Source: Opitutaceae bacterium (lineage in GTDB: Bacteria; Verrucomicrobiota; Verrucomicrobiia; Opitutales; Opitutaceae). From it: a DNA stretch of 64,000 nucleotides. Both the position numbers and the translations under genes were made by a program. The stretch lies in contig JANQKV010000033.1 in assembly GCA_028280945.1 (NCBI GenBank), positions 1 through 64,000 of the forward strand, written 5' to 3'. Below, one piece after another: positions 50,863-60,592 of this stretch. The first letter of the stretch is position 1; every line of letters starts with the position of its first letter. The notes under the pieces were generated by a model. It did no database searches and was not told where the DNA came from. It saw only the letters and a program-made list of their open reading frames with translations.

Positions 50863-52038
50863 ATGCCAACCGTGCTCCAACTTGAAGAGGTCCTGCCGGA
50901 ACTGACGGCCATCCGCAGAGACCTGCACCAACACCCTGAGCTTCTGTTCGATACCCATCGAACCTCAGAAATCGTCGCCGACAAACTGCGCGAGTTCGGT
51001 TGTGACGAGGTCGTTACCGGCATCGGCCGCACCGGCGTCGTCGGCGTCATCAAAGGCAAGATACAAAACTCCGGCAAAGTCATCGGCCTGCGCGCCGACA
51101 TGGACGCCCTGCCGATCAAGGAAGCCACCGGACTACCCTACGCCTCCAAGAACGCGGGCACCATGCATGCCTGCGGCCACGACGGACACACCACCATGCT
51201 TCTCGCCGGTGCCCAACACCTTGCCGCCACCCGGAACTTTGATGGGACGGCCATTGTAATTTTTCAGCCCGCCGAAGAAGGCGGCGGCGGTGGCCGCGAG
51301 ATGTGTGCCGACGGCCTGATGGAGCGTTTCGGCATCCAGGAAGTCTACGGGATGCACAACATGCCGGGCTACCCGGTCGGACAATTCGCCATCAAACCCG
51401 GTGCCTTCTTTGCGTCCACCGACGAGTTTGATATCACGATCCACGGCGTTGGGGGACATGCCGCCCGGCCTCACGACGCGGTCGACCCCACTGTGGCCGC
51501 TTCTCACCTGGTGATCGCGCTGCAGTCCATCGCCTCCCGCAACGCCGACCCCATGAACCCGATCGTGGTCTCGGTCACCAGCTTCGAAACCTCGTCCACG
51601 GCCTTCAACGTGATTCCCGCCTCCGTGCGGCTGAAAGGCACCGTGCGCACCATGGATGCCGATACTCGGGAACTGGCCGAACGCCGTATCCGCGAAATCA
51701 CCGAAAGCCTGGTGCCGGGGTTCGGCGCGACCGCAGACCTGTTGTATCACCACAATTATCCGGTCATGGCCAACACCCCGACGGAGACCGAATTCGCCAC
51801 CGCAGTCGCCCGCGACGTCGTGGGCACCGACAACGTTTTGATCAACGCCCCCGCGATCATGGGCGGCGAGGACTTTGCCTACATGCTCGAGGAGCGGCCC
51901 GGCGCCTATATCCTCTGCGGCAACGGTGACACGGCCATGGTCCATCATCCCAAATACGATTTCGACGACCGGGCCATTCCGATCGGGGCGTCCTACTGGG
52001 TGCGTCTGATCGAGATGCGCATGCCCTTTGCTGGCTGA
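50863..52038 (+). CDS. M20-family amidohydrolase (hippurate hydrolase-like)
   Basis: A 391-residue cytoplasmic metal-dependent amidohydrolase or peptidase of the M20D type. Metal-binding motifs are L-R-A-D-M-D-A-L-P near residue 73, M-H-A-C-G-H-D-G-H-T near 103, and P-A-E-E-G-G near 138; the dimerisation domain lies at about 185-300 and the last metal ligand is in G-G-E-D-F-A-Y near 345. Relatives hydrolyse N-acyl or hippurate-type amides, or indole-acetyl conjugates. Substrate is not determined. It is divergent from the tandem kinase pair. Confidence 0.9.
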   Translation: MPTVLQLEEVLPELTAIRRDLHQHPELLFDTHRTSEIVADKLREFGCDEVVTGIGRTGVVGVIKGKIQNSGKVIGLRADMDALPIKEATGLPYASKNAGTMHACGHDGHTTMLLAGAQHLAATRNFDGTAIVIFQPAEEGGGGGREMCADGLMERFGIQEVYGMHNMPGYPVGQFAIKPGAFFASTDEFDITIHGVGGHAARPHDAVDPTVAASHLVIALQSIASRNADPMNPIVVSVTSFETSSTAFNVIPASVRLKGTVRTMDADTRELAERRIREITESLVPGFGATADLLYHHNYPVMANTPTETEFATAVARDVVGTDNVLINAPAIMGGEDFAYMLEERPGAYILCGNGDTAMVHHPKYDFDDRAIPIGASYWVRLIEMRMPFAG

Positions 52039-52395
52039 TACCAGCACGACTGTAGGATTCTCACCTCACTAACTGATGAAATTTAGTTAGGGGGAGAATT
52101 ACTTTCGTTATCGTAACCGATTTGGGTAACATTTCTCGCCCAAGCGTGACGTCTCCGACCGGCTTAAGTCACATATCTCGTTAAATCTGAACGCCGCATC
52201 TCCGGAAACGACTGCATCATGATAAGCGATGGTTCAAATGGGCAATCCTGCCCGGACAAACCCCAGCAGACACCGCTTCACTGAGTACCCTCTACGACGA
52301 GGGGCTTTTCTGTTTCCGGCAGTTCTTCCCCCCAAAGGCAGTCACCCGGAATTTGGTTGCGATGCCAAGCCGCCCGGAGCGTGGTTCTCGCAGAC
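52039..52395. other. 357-base gap with stem-loops, no gene found
   Basis: No credible coding frame lies here. A stem-loop at 52057-52099 (ATTCTC/GAGAAT outside, CTAACT/AGTTAG inside) starts 19 bases past the M20 stop, probably its 3' end. A short GGGCA/TGCCC hairpin occurs at 52240-52253. A GC-rich CCCTC/GAGGG stem at 52288-52303 is followed by GCTTTTC, a weak terminator. The space between could hold a small RNA or a leader, but I match no known family. Confidence 0.4.
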
Positions 52396-54015
52396 ATGAG
52401 ACCCCGCCTACCACGAATGCTCGCGAGCAGCCGGATTTGGGTCTTCGTGTTTTTCGGGTCCTTGTTTGGGCTCGGGGTTAAGATAACACCCGACTACGGA
52501 GTCTACATTGACGAGTTCACCAATCACATTTTCGGACTCACTTGGTATGACTACGCCCGTGGCGTGATCCTGCAAGGAGAGCCCATCGCGCCACAACACG
52601 AGCTCATCGATCACGATGTGGTCCACGGTCCCGTGTTTGAGATGGCCGTGGGATGGTTCGGCCGGGAAATCCTGGAGCTCCGCAGCTTGGCCGCATGGGT
52701 GCTCTACCGGCACTACGCCACCTGGGGGATATTTTACCTTAGCGTTGTTGTGGTGTTTTTGCTGGGACGAGGACTGGGAGCCAGCACACCGATCGCCTTG
52801 TTGGGAAGCCTGTTCCTCGTCATTCATCCACGGATTTTTTCCCACTCGTTCTACGATTCGGTCGATATCTCATTTCTGGCTTTTTACGTCTGCAGCGTAT
52901 TCACATTGGTGCGCTACTTAGACCGGCGTTCCCTTGGCGCGTTGAGCTTGCATGCCATGATGTGCGCCATGGCGATAGGGGTGCGTTCGATCGGCGGAAT
53001 AATTCCAGCGATCACCATGGTGGTGTTGGTCGTTGAGCTCGCCGTCCCTCGAAACGGCATCCGAAGTTGGGCCAAAGGTCTGGGTCGCTTGGTTTGGTTC
53101 CCGACACTGGTGGCCTTCACCACGTTCGCCACGTGGCCCTTTCTCTGGAACCATCCCATCGAACGTATCCAGGAGATCATCCGCCTCACTCCTCAGGTCG
53201 GCTGGGGAGGAACGGTATTGTATCGCGGGGAAACGATTTTGGCAGCCGAAGTGCCTTGGCACTACCTGCCAACCTGGATCGGTATTACCACACCCTTGGT
53301 GATCATCGTGTTTTTTCTGATGGGACTGGTAAGTCTGGTCGCCCTGATCTGTCGAAACCCCCTCACGGTATGGCAGGAACGTTCCCCCGAATTGGTGGTG
53401 TTCGCCGCGACCTTTGCTCCCATTGCCTTGGTCATTCTTATGAGTGCGGAAATCTATGATGGATGGAGGCATCTGTTCTTCATCTATCCGACTTTCGCGT
53501 TGATCGCGATGATGGGGTTGCAGCAATGCATTTCCTGGATCGACACCCTTTCGTCTCACCGCGCCCAAGTGATCGTCAAAGCCACCGGTGTTGTCTGGCT
53601 TGCTCCGAGCCTTATGCATCTTGGTTGGACGATGATCGAGCTTCATCCCTACCAAAACGTATACTTCAACCGATTGGCAGGAAAAGACCTGGTGGACATC
53701 AAACCTCGTTTCGAAGCGGATTTTTGGGGCCTGTCCTATATCGAAGGCCTGCGTCACTTGGTGAAGACACATCCGACTGGCCCCATCAAAATCTACCATG
53801 GCCAACATTCACTCCTGGCCATCAATCGTCTGGTCCTGCCCGAGGCGGACCAAGCGCGCATCGAACAGGTTGAGTTCGAAGACGCCGACTTCGTGCTGAC
53901 CATCTATCGAACCCACCGACAAGGGTTTCCTGAACTTGAAGAAATCTACTCTGTTGAGCGCGACGGAGCAAAAATCATGTCGGTCTATCGAACCGGCCGA
54001 TCGGAGTCGCCATGA
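52396..54015 (+). CDS. GT-C membrane glycosyltransferase, paralogue 1
   Basis: A 539-residue multi-pass membrane protein of the GT-C (ArnT/PMT, GT39-like) type that uses a polyprenyl-phosphate sugar donor on the periplasmic side. The first loop has the catalytic-type aspartate in Y-G-V-Y-I-D-E-F, and R-I-F-S-H-S-F-Y-D-S-V-D-I-S-F resembles the conserved second loop of such enzymes. About eleven membrane segments follow. Start at M-R-P-R-L-P-R is preferred over 52357, giving exactly the same length as the paralogue at 55278. Acceptor and donor sugar are unknown. Confidence 0.82.
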   Translation: MRPRLPRMLASSRIWVFVFFGSLFGLGVKITPDYGVYIDEFTNHIFGLTWYDYARGVILQGEPIAPQHELIDHDVVHGPVFEMAVGWFGREILELRSLAAWVLYRHYATWGIFYLSVVVVFLLGRGLGASTPIALLGSLFLVIHPRIFSHSFYDSVDISFLAFYVCSVFTLVRYLDRRSLGALSLHAMMCAMAIGVRSIGGIIPAITMVVLVVELAVPRNGIRSWAKGLGRLVWFPTLVAFTTFATWPFLWNHPIERIQEIIRLTPQVGWGGTVLYRGETILAAEVPWHYLPTWIGITTPLVIIVFFLMGLVSLVALICRNPLTVWQERSPELVVFAATFAPIALVILMSAEIYDGWRHLFFIYPTFALIAMMGLQQCISWIDTLSSHRAQVIVKATGVVWLAPSLMHLGWTMIELHPYQNVYFNRLAGKDLVDIKPRFEADFWGLSYIEGLRHLVKTHPTGPIKIYHGQHSLLAINRLVLPEADQARIEQVEFEDADFVLTIYRTHRQGFPELEEIYSVERDGAKIMSVYRTGRSESP

Positions 54016-54139
54016 GGAGAGATGTGGCACGTTGGGTCGGACAGGAAACTGCTCCCAGGCTCTTCCGGGCGAGCTTAACGATCTAAGGGCCATCGGCTTT
54101 CCAGACCGGCGGCGGGTTTGCCAGCATTCCGTTTTGACG

Positions 54140-55213
54140 ATGAAAGCCACCTCACTTTCCCCGACTCTCCTGCTGTGTGCGGCCCTGGTCTTGTCCCTTG
54201 AGGCTGACAACGACCCTCACCCCAAGCGATTCTTCTCCGACGATAGTTTTTGGAACCAACCCATTCCCGCTGATGCTGAAGTCGATCCCCGGAGCGATTT
54301 CTGGATCTCGCTGCTCAAACAGGACAGCTACGGCAACAATTTCGGCCCCAACGTGGGCGGCTACACCACGCCCATTTACGAGGTCGATGCCGACACCCCC
54401 CGGCATACCGTGCTGGAGCGCGAATTCACCGACGAAGAGTGGGCCGTGGTTGGTTTCGAGGGCGGTTGGTTCGACAGAGGAGAAATCTTTCATCATGGCC
54501 CCGGCTTCGGCCAAGACGTTCCGATCCCCGACCACGCCAGACCCGACCCCGAGAGCGATGCCCACTTCGCGTTGGTCGACTATGCCACCGGTATCGTTTG
54601 GGACATGTGGGGCGCCACCTACCGGGACGGCCAGTGGCGGTCCTACACCGGCATGAAATACAAGCTCAAGGGCGACGGTGTTTTCGACGAACACAGGTTT
54701 GTGATCAAGACCGGCGAAAGCATCCACCATTACGGACCAGGCACCGCCGCCGGTATTCCGGTCATCGCGGGCGTGATCCGCTACGACGACGTCAAGAGAG
54801 GTCGCATCGAACACAAGCTTTCCGGCGCGGTCCGCTACGCCGCTCTTCAGGAGTTCGTTTATCCGGCAATTTGGACCGACGGCATCTATGCCGGAGGCAT
54901 CCCCCAGGGCGCAGTCATTCAACTTGATCCGAATCTCGACCTTACAGAATTCGACCTCAATTCCTACGAAACTGCGGTCGCTGTCGCCATGCAGGAATAC
55001 GGCATCGTTATCCGCGACCTCGCGCTCGGCAACGTGCTCTATCCCGAGGGACTGTTCAATCATCCCGGCAAGAGTTGGGAGGGCGTACTCCGCGGTTGGG
55101 ACGAACCCGGTGGCATCAAGACCATCCCGTTGGATCACTATCGCGTGCTCAGAGTCGGACCGACCACCAAGGGCGGCGACAACGACCGCCCGGACTTCCA
55201 CCGCGTTTTCTGA
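54140..55213 (+). CDS. Secreted protein of unknown function between GT-C paralogues
   Basis: A 357-residue secreted protein with a signal peptide (M-K-A-T-S-L-S-P-T-L-L-L-C-A-A-L-V-L). A mature start of F-F-S-D-D-S-F-W-N-Q-P-I-P recalls uncharacterised secreted proteins in other bacteria. Many H, W, Y and D residues are spread along beta-rich segments (e.g. H-H-Y-G-P-G-T-A-A-G); no catalytic motif is recognised. A longer frame from 53936 overlaps the preceding GT-C gene by 80 bases and lacks the signal peptide at its start, so 54140 is used. Its position suggests a link with the glycosyltransferases. Confidence 0.65.
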   Translation: MKATSLSPTLLLCAALVLSLEADNDPHPKRFFSDDSFWNQPIPADAEVDPRSDFWISLLKQDSYGNNFGPNVGGYTTPIYEVDADTPRHTVLEREFTDEEWAVVGFEGGWFDRGEIFHHGPGFGQDVPIPDHARPDPESDAHFALVDYATGIVWDMWGATYRDGQWRSYTGMKYKLKGDGVFDEHRFVIKTGESIHHYGPGTAAGIPVIAGVIRYDDVKRGRIEHKLSGAVRYAALQEFVYPAIWTDGIYAGGIPQGAVIQLDPNLDLTEFDLNSYETAVAVAMQEYGIVIRDLALGNVLYPEGLFNHPGKSWEGVLRGWDEPGGIKTIPLDHYRVLRVGPTTKGGDNDRPDFHRVF

Positions 55214-55277
55214 GTTGTCCGCACGCCGGGCGAATTGAGTTGCTCGCCGTCGGTTTGGGGGCATGTGATCGGGACAG

Positions 55278-56897
55278 ATGACGTCCCGTCTTGCGCAGCT
55301 CCTCGGTGACAATCGACTTCTGCTCGGCCTGTTTTTCGGCGGGTTTTTGCTGCTCAGTGTAAGTATCACCCCGGACTATGGGGTTTACATAGACGTGTTC
55401 AACAATCACTCCTTCGGGCAAAGATGGTATGACTACGTCCGCGAGGTGATTGTGGCCGGGGAGCCCATCGGCCCTGTGGACAATCCCATCGATCATGATG
55501 TGGTGCATGGTCCGATATTCGAGATGACATTGGCTTGGTTTGGCCGAGAAGTGCTGAAGTTGGAGGAGTTGGCGGACTGGGTGTTGTTTCAAAACTACGC
55601 CACATGGGCTACGTTTTACCTGAGCGTGGTGGTAGTCTATTGGCTTGCGCGCCGACTCGGGGCAAGTTCCCGGATGGCGCTGCTGGCGTGTGTTTTTGCA
55701 GTCCTGCAACCCCGCATCTTTTCCCACTCGTTCTACGACTCTGTAGATATTTCTTTCCTGGCATTCTACGTGGGTAGCGTGCTGACCCTCGTCCGCTACG
55801 TTGATCGCCGCAGCATGACTGCACTCAGCCTTCATGCGGTGATTTGTGCAATGGCCATCGGCGTAAGATCAATTGGCGGGATTATTCCAGTCATCACGAT
55901 GATCATCCTCGCCGGAGAGTTCTTCACCCAGACTTCGACCAAGAAGCATATCTTAAAATGCTTGCTACGGTTAATCTGGTTTCCCGCCATGGTCGCAGTC
56001 ACCACCTTCGCCACTTGGCCTTTCCTCTGGTACGAACCCTGGAATCGAGTGATGGAAATCATTCGATTGACCCCTCAGGTCGGCTGGGGGGGCACCGTGC
56101 TCTACATGGGCGATATGATTCTGGCGACAGAGCTACCTTGGCACTACCTGCCCAAGTGGATTCTCATCACCACTCCCGTCGCAATCACGGTGCTGTTCGT
56201 TCTGAGCTTGATTGAGTTGCTGATCGCCATCGTGCGCCATCCGACCAAGGTTTGCCGCACGCGTTCGATTGAATTGATTGTCGCGGCGGCAACGCTCGCG
56301 CCACTCGGGCTCGTGATCGCGATGGATGCAGAGGTTTACGACAGTTGGCGGCATCTGTTCTTCATTTACCCGACCATGGCCCTTACCGCGATGCTTGGGT
56401 GGCGCAGGTTGTGGTCAGGAATGGACACATGGGTGCCCGGTGCTCCGGCTCGAATCATCAAGGGACTTGGTGGAGCAGCCCTGGGTTTGCATCTCATTGG
56501 CGTCGGCTGGGTGATGAGCCAACTGCACCCCTACCAAAACGTCTACTTCAACCGGATTGCCGGCCCCGACTTGGCCACAATCAAACCTCAGTTCGAGTTG
56601 GACTTTTGGGGACTGTCTTACATCGAAGGTCTGAAGTTTCTGGTGGCCCATCAACCGGAAGGACCATTGCGAATCTTTCACGGTGGGTATGGTCTGTTGG
56701 TCATCAACCGACATGTCCTTTCACCGGCCGATCGGGCCCGCATCGAGTCGGTTGATTTCGAAGAGGCTGATTACGTGCTCACCATCTTCCGCACTGCTCG
56801 GCAAGGCTTTCCCCATCTGCACGAGATCTATGCCGTGGAACGGGACGGAGCAAAAATCATGGCCGTCTACACGACTTCCAAGCCGAGGCAAAATTAA
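55278..56897 (+). CDS. GT-C membrane glycosyltransferase, paralogue 2
   Basis: A 539-residue paralogue of 52396-54015, identical in length and collinear. Conserved stretches include I-T-P-D-Y-G-V-Y-I-D, H-D-V-V-H-G-P, R-I-F-S-H-S-F-Y-D-S-V-D-I-S-F, and a C-terminal F-W-G-L-S-Y-I-E-G-L. In the first loop it has I-D-V-F where paralogue 1 has I-D-E-F, so the second acidic residue differs. The pair arose by duplication with another gene now between them. Same membrane topology and expected reaction class. Confidence 0.82.
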   Translation: MTSRLAQLLGDNRLLLGLFFGGFLLLSVSITPDYGVYIDVFNNHSFGQRWYDYVREVIVAGEPIGPVDNPIDHDVVHGPIFEMTLAWFGREVLKLEELADWVLFQNYATWATFYLSVVVVYWLARRLGASSRMALLACVFAVLQPRIFSHSFYDSVDISFLAFYVGSVLTLVRYVDRRSMTALSLHAVICAMAIGVRSIGGIIPVITMIILAGEFFTQTSTKKHILKCLLRLIWFPAMVAVTTFATWPFLWYEPWNRVMEIIRLTPQVGWGGTVLYMGDMILATELPWHYLPKWILITTPVAITVLFVLSLIELLIAIVRHPTKVCRTRSIELIVAAATLAPLGLVIAMDAEVYDSWRHLFFIYPTMALTAMLGWRRLWSGMDTWVPGAPARIIKGLGGAALGLHLIGVGWVMSQLHPYQNVYFNRIAGPDLATIKPQFELDFWGLSYIEGLKFLVAHQPEGPLRIFHGGYGLLVINRHVLSPADRARIESVDFEEADYVLTIFRTARQGFPHLHEIYAVERDGAKIMAVYTTSKPRQN

Positions 56898-56915
56898 CCC
56901 CATTTCTCAAACGTA

Positions 56916-58280
56916 TCACCCGGCGAGCGCCCGGGCCACACGCTGTAACGTGGCGACAAGTTCCACCTCGATTTGTGCGAAGGGAACCTCTCCACAAATC
57001 AGTGGCACAAACTCACCGGCATAACCCGGGTGTCCGGGCGCATCCGCGGGCGGAGCATAGCCGATGCCTCCAACCAAACTCACCGGCCAGACGAGTTCGG
57101 GAGATACCGCTTCCATAACTGCTCGCCCCGATTTCTGGTAGATCTCCAGTCCGCAGCCCGCGACTACCACCGAACCGATTCGCAACCCATGAACGGTGAC
57201 GGGCGGGTTGGGTACGCGACTTCCCCGGTAATCACCCATGATTTTTCGCAAGCCTTCCAGCCGAGCCATCTCCATGCCCCGGGTAAACAGGCCACCACGT
57301 TCACCGATGTGCGGGAAGTCGGTAACGTTCGGCCGGCGCAAAGCTGTCTCAATTTCCTGGATACGCCTCGCGACCTGAGCCCGGCCCCAATCCTCTCGGG
57401 CAAAGCGGACCAACCGGCGAACCGAGGCCAGCCCCTTCCCCGCCATCGGCTCAGCGCTCAGGAGTCCCCGCTGGATCGCCGCGAAATACTGCCGGCCGAT
57501 CGCGTGGAGTGCCCGGCGGCTTTCCCGGGGATTGCGATGATTGAGCTTCGGATTGATGTCACCCAGCGCCCCCGGCAGGAAGACTGCCACCGCCCCGGGG
57601 TGCTTCTGCTCCAGTCGGTCGCAGGCATTGCCGACAAAGTCTCCGTGGATCGCGTGGGTCTTTTCACCGTAGACCACGGGATGGCATCCGAAATGGTGCA
57701 GCAGCCCGCATAACTCACCGTCCGCAAAGGCCGCCAACACCCGCACCGTCGGATCAGTGTGTTCTGGCCGCTCCGGTCGCCAACCCGTTTTGATGCGCGT
57801 GGCAAAATCCGCGTTGAGCGCAAAACCCGCATCCGTCTCCCGGTTTACGGCAATGCCCTCGGCCGGAACGGCAGCTTCGCGCCACTCCATCGACACCGCG
57901 TTCCGCTTCGCCTCCCGTGCCGCCGGGACAACTCGAGCGGGCAACGTTTCGACATAAAGCGGATCGGCTTCACCCCAGCCGAACATGCCACCCACCGACG
58001 GCGCGCTGTGGGTGTGGGTCACCGACAGGAACACCTTCTGAGGATCGAGCCGCACTGCCCGGCCCACCGCTTCGCGGATCCGCTGATCCAGTTCCCGAGT
58101 CAGGCCGCAAAGTTCAAGGCTGACAATCAGTGCCCGACTGCAGCCGGATTGCAGCCAAACCGCCCGGGCCTTGAGTGGAGCGAGCACCTCCCGGGCTTCC
58201 CGATTCCGGTAAGGGCCATAGCCCGCAAGCTGGACCCCGAATCGAGGCGTGATGTCGCTGCGTCCGAAGCCAGCCTTCAT
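56916..58280 (-). CDS. Neutral/alkaline ceramidase-like protein
   Basis: A 454-residue protein resembling the N-terminal domain of neutral/alkaline non-lysosomal ceramidases. The opening G-F-G-R-S-D-I-T-P-R-F-G-V-Q-L-A-G-Y and the later T-H-T-H-S-A-P-S and G-C-H-P-V-V-Y motifs supply the expected zinc histidines. Most bacterial members of this size are exported and have unknown substrates; no clear signal peptide is seen here. It ends a probable operon (AraC regulator, DegT-type transferase, this gene), 9 bases after the previous stop. Confidence 0.75.
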   Translation of the reverse strand: MKAGFGRSDITPRFGVQLAGYGPYRNREAREVLAPLKARAVWLQSGCSRALIVSLELCGLTRELDQRIREAVGRAVRLDPQKVFLSVTHTHSAPSVGGMFGWGEADPLYVETLPARVVPAAREAKRNAVSMEWREAAVPAEGIAVNRETDAGFALNADFATRIKTGWRPERPEHTDPTVRVLAAFADGELCGLLHHFGCHPVVYGEKTHAIHGDFVGNACDRLEQKHPGAVAVFLPGALGDINPKLNHRNPRESRRALHAIGRQYFAAIQRGLLSAEPMAGKGLASVRRLVRFAREDWGRAQVARRIQEIETALRRPNVTDFPHIGERGGLFTRGMEMARLEGLRKIMGDYRGSRVPNPPVTVHGLRIGSVVVAGCGLEIYQKSGRAVMEAVSPELVWPVSLVGGIGYAPPADAPGHPGYAGEFVPLICGEVPFAQIEVELVATLQRVARALAG

Positions 58281-58289
58281 GCCACGAGG

Positions 58290-59603
58290 CTAGGACGCGT
58301 TTTGCGACTTGGCAAAGTCGCGCAACGCACCGATGTGGGCTTCGACCTTCAGAATGATCTCCACCGTTCGATCGATCATCGGCTCCTGATCGTCGATGTA
58401 GTCAAACCGCATTTCGATCGAGTTGGCGATCCGGTGCCGGCAATTCGGCAGGTCCAAGTTACGATAATCTACTCCCGCCTGCTCCAGCGCGGACAGCCAC
58501 GAAACCCGCGGTCCGGCATAATCCTGCCAATGCAGTCGCTTCCAGTCCGGGATCGGCGACGGCACGTAGCCGAAGGCATGCAGCCCCTCTTCCTGTAGGG
58601 CCTTCATGAATACATCGCGCGAAACACCCGCCGCCGCCGCGTCAAAATTCATGGTCATGAGATGGTAGACCGGCAGCACCCCCTCCGCATAGTCCGGCAT
58701 GCGCAGGTATTTGGCCCCGGCCAGCTTTTCACGCAACATATCCGCGTGCCGACGGCGCTCGGCGACCCAGCTTTCGATCCGACCAAACTGTTCGGTGAGT
58801 AGCACCGCGTTCAGTGGGGTCACGCGGTAGGTGTAGACGAGCGAATCCACCCAGGGCTTCAACTTGTCGGGAAAATCCGGCTCGGGCGAGCGCCCCATAT
58901 GTTGGCCAATCATGGCCGCTTTCCAGAAAACCTCTTCGTGCGGTGTCACCAGATATCCGGCCTCCGTCGTCGGGAGCACCTTGCCGCCCATGCAGGAAAA
59001 ACCCGCGGCATCCCCCACCTCTCCCACCCGCACGCCGTTGGTCCGGGCCCCGTGCGCCTGGCTGCCGTCCTCAATCAGCGCGATGCCGTGTTTGTCAGCA
59101 ATCGCGCGCAGACGTTGGAGGTTTGCGGGTTGGCCAAAGATGTGGACGGCGAGGATCGCCCTGGTGCACGGTGTGATCGCTGCTTCGATCAGCTCGGGAT
59201 CAATCAGTCCGGTGTCGCGCTCGACATCAACGAACACCGGAACCGCATTTTGGTGCAGGATGCACGACGTCGATGCGCCCCACGTGTAAGGCGTCGTGAT
59301 CACCTCGTCGCCACCGCATATTTCCAACCCCGCCAACGCGCCCTGCAGCGCTGCGTGCCCTGAACTGCAGGCCAGTACGTGGCGGTCACCGTGGTATTCG
59401 GAGATGGTTTTCTCCGCCTCCGCGATCTCCGGCGAATGAAAGCGACCGAGTCCTATCGCCTTGCCTTCACGAAGCACTTGAGCGGCCCGTGCAATTGCCG
59501 CCTCGGTGAACTGGGGATAGCGCGAATAGGCCACGTCGCCAACCGGGATGCCACCAGTGAGCGCAAGCGAGGAAGCAGTTTGAGGTAACGTCACTGAAGC
59601 CAT
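58290..59603 (-). CDS. DegT/DnrJ/EryC1/StrS-family aminotransferase
   Basis: A 437-residue PLP-dependent enzyme of the sugar aminotransferase family. The PLP lysine is in C-M-G-G-K-V-L near residue 206, with E-D-G-S-Q-A-H-G-A before it. The middle gene of the AraC-DegT-ceramidase-like group. Family members transaminate keto-sugars, or act as dehydratases, for surface polysaccharide or antibiotic sugars; this substrate is unknown. Preceded by the AraC-type regulator 65 bases upstream. Confidence 0.88.
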   Translation of the reverse strand: MASVTLPQTASSLALTGGIPVGDVAYSRYPQFTEAAIARAAQVLREGKAIGLGRFHSPEIAEAEKTISEYHGDRHVLACSSGHAALQGALAGLEICGGDEVITTPYTWGASTSCILHQNAVPVFVDVERDTGLIDPELIEAAITPCTRAILAVHIFGQPANLQRLRAIADKHGIALIEDGSQAHGARTNGVRVGEVGDAAGFSCMGGKVLPTTEAGYLVTPHEEVFWKAAMIGQHMGRSPEPDFPDKLKPWVDSLVYTYRVTPLNAVLLTEQFGRIESWVAERRRHADMLREKLAGAKYLRMPDYAEGVLPVYHLMTMNFDAAAAGVSRDVFMKALQEEGLHAFGYVPSPIPDWKRLHWQDYAGPRVSWLSALEQAGVDYRNLDLPNCRHRIANSIEMRFDYIDDQEPMIDRTVEIILKVEAHIGALRDFAKSQNAS

Positions 59604-59668
59604 GCGCCGAGATTATCATGCGGCACGGCCAACCGCCAATGGCGAGGCTTACGATTTGATGGCGAAAC

Positions 59669-60592
59669 TTACGTGACCTGCTGCTCCACCCACCGGCTGG
59701 GGGCAAGGCCCGTCTGACTCTTAAAGGCCCGGCTGAAAGCATATGCATCAGGAAACCCTAGTTCGAGGGCCACCTGCTTCACGCCTGGGTTGTTCTCACG
59801 CAGCATCAACTGGGCACGGGCAATGCGCTCCTGCATAATGAACCGCCCCAGCGAAACTCCCAGAATATCGCGAAACAGTGTTGTCAGGTAATTCGGAGAC
59901 ACCCCGATCGCCTGCGCCACCTGGCCCAGAGTCAGCGGCTCCCCCGCCCGCTCCTGCACCCACTGGGCCGCGCGCCGCACGAGAACTTCGCGACGATCGA
60001 CCTCGGTGCCCTTGCTCTCCAACCCCCGTCGGTAGGCTACCAGCGCCAATGTCAGCAAGGCTTCCTTGGCGACCTCGACGGCAGGCATGTGACGCGCTTC
60101 CACCCACTCGCGCAGTTTCCGCAACGCCTGCCGGGCCTCTATTGATACGTTCTTCAGCGACAAGCCAAAGGGCATCGTGTATCCCCGGCGCCGGGTGTAG
60201 CGCATGACATGCAGGCTTGGATCACCCGGCGACAAGCCGATCCAAACCGAACTATAATTCTGGCCTGCAGACCGGCGGGCCTCCGCATGCACGACGTGAG
60301 CAGGACAGGCCACCAGATCACCCGCCCGCAGCAACGCTCCCTCACCACGCAAACTGAAACGACAATTGCCCGCCAAAATCAGGCACAACTCCGCATGGTC
60401 GTGGGCATGGTTCGCATCGTAGAGCTCCGGCACAAAGGCCCGACGGGGTCTTTTCTCTGCCGGCAAACAACCCGACCAAGGACCCAGGATGCGGTCGGAA
60501 TCCAATTCCCCCAAAGCGATGATTAAATCCCTGCCCAGCACGTCGCGAACTTCACTCGCATCAGTCTGGGGAACGGCAAGGGACAAAGGCAT
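59669..60592 (-). CDS. AraC-family transcriptional regulator
   Basis: A 307-residue regulator with an N-terminal cupin-like sensor (H-A-E-L-C-L-I-L-A-G and A-H-V-V-H-A near residues 65-105) and two C-terminal helix-turn-helix motifs: L-G-Q-V-A-Q-A-I-G-V-S-P-N-Y-L and V-A-L-E-L-G-F-P-D-A-Y-A-F-S-R-A-F-K. A sugar or related ligand is likely. It is upstream of and co-directional with the aminotransferase and ceramidase-like genes, and divergent from the GH16 gene. Confidence 0.9.
   Translation of the reverse strand: MPLSLAVPQTDASEVRDVLGRDLIIALGELDSDRILGPWSGCLPAEKRPRRAFVPELYDANHAHDHAELCLILAGNCRFSLRGEGALLRAGDLVACPAHVVHAEARRSAGQNYSSVWIGLSPGDPSLHVMRYTRRRGYTMPFGLSLKNVSIEARQALRKLREWVEARHMPAVEVAKEALLTLALVAYRRGLESKGTEVDRREVLVRRAAQWVQERAGEPLTLGQVAQAIGVSPNYLTTLFRDILGVSLGRFIMQERIARAQLMLRENNPGVKQVALELGFPDAYAFSRAFKSQTGLAPSRWVEQQVT

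Noticed and set aside
48003..52124. A near-identical 14-base motif upstream of one kinase (48003-48016, minus) and in the gap at 52111-52124 (plus)
   Set aside because: TCGTAACCGAYTTG matches at 13 of 14 positions, but hundreds of pairs this similar are expected by chance in a window of this size, so it is not evidence of a shared operator.
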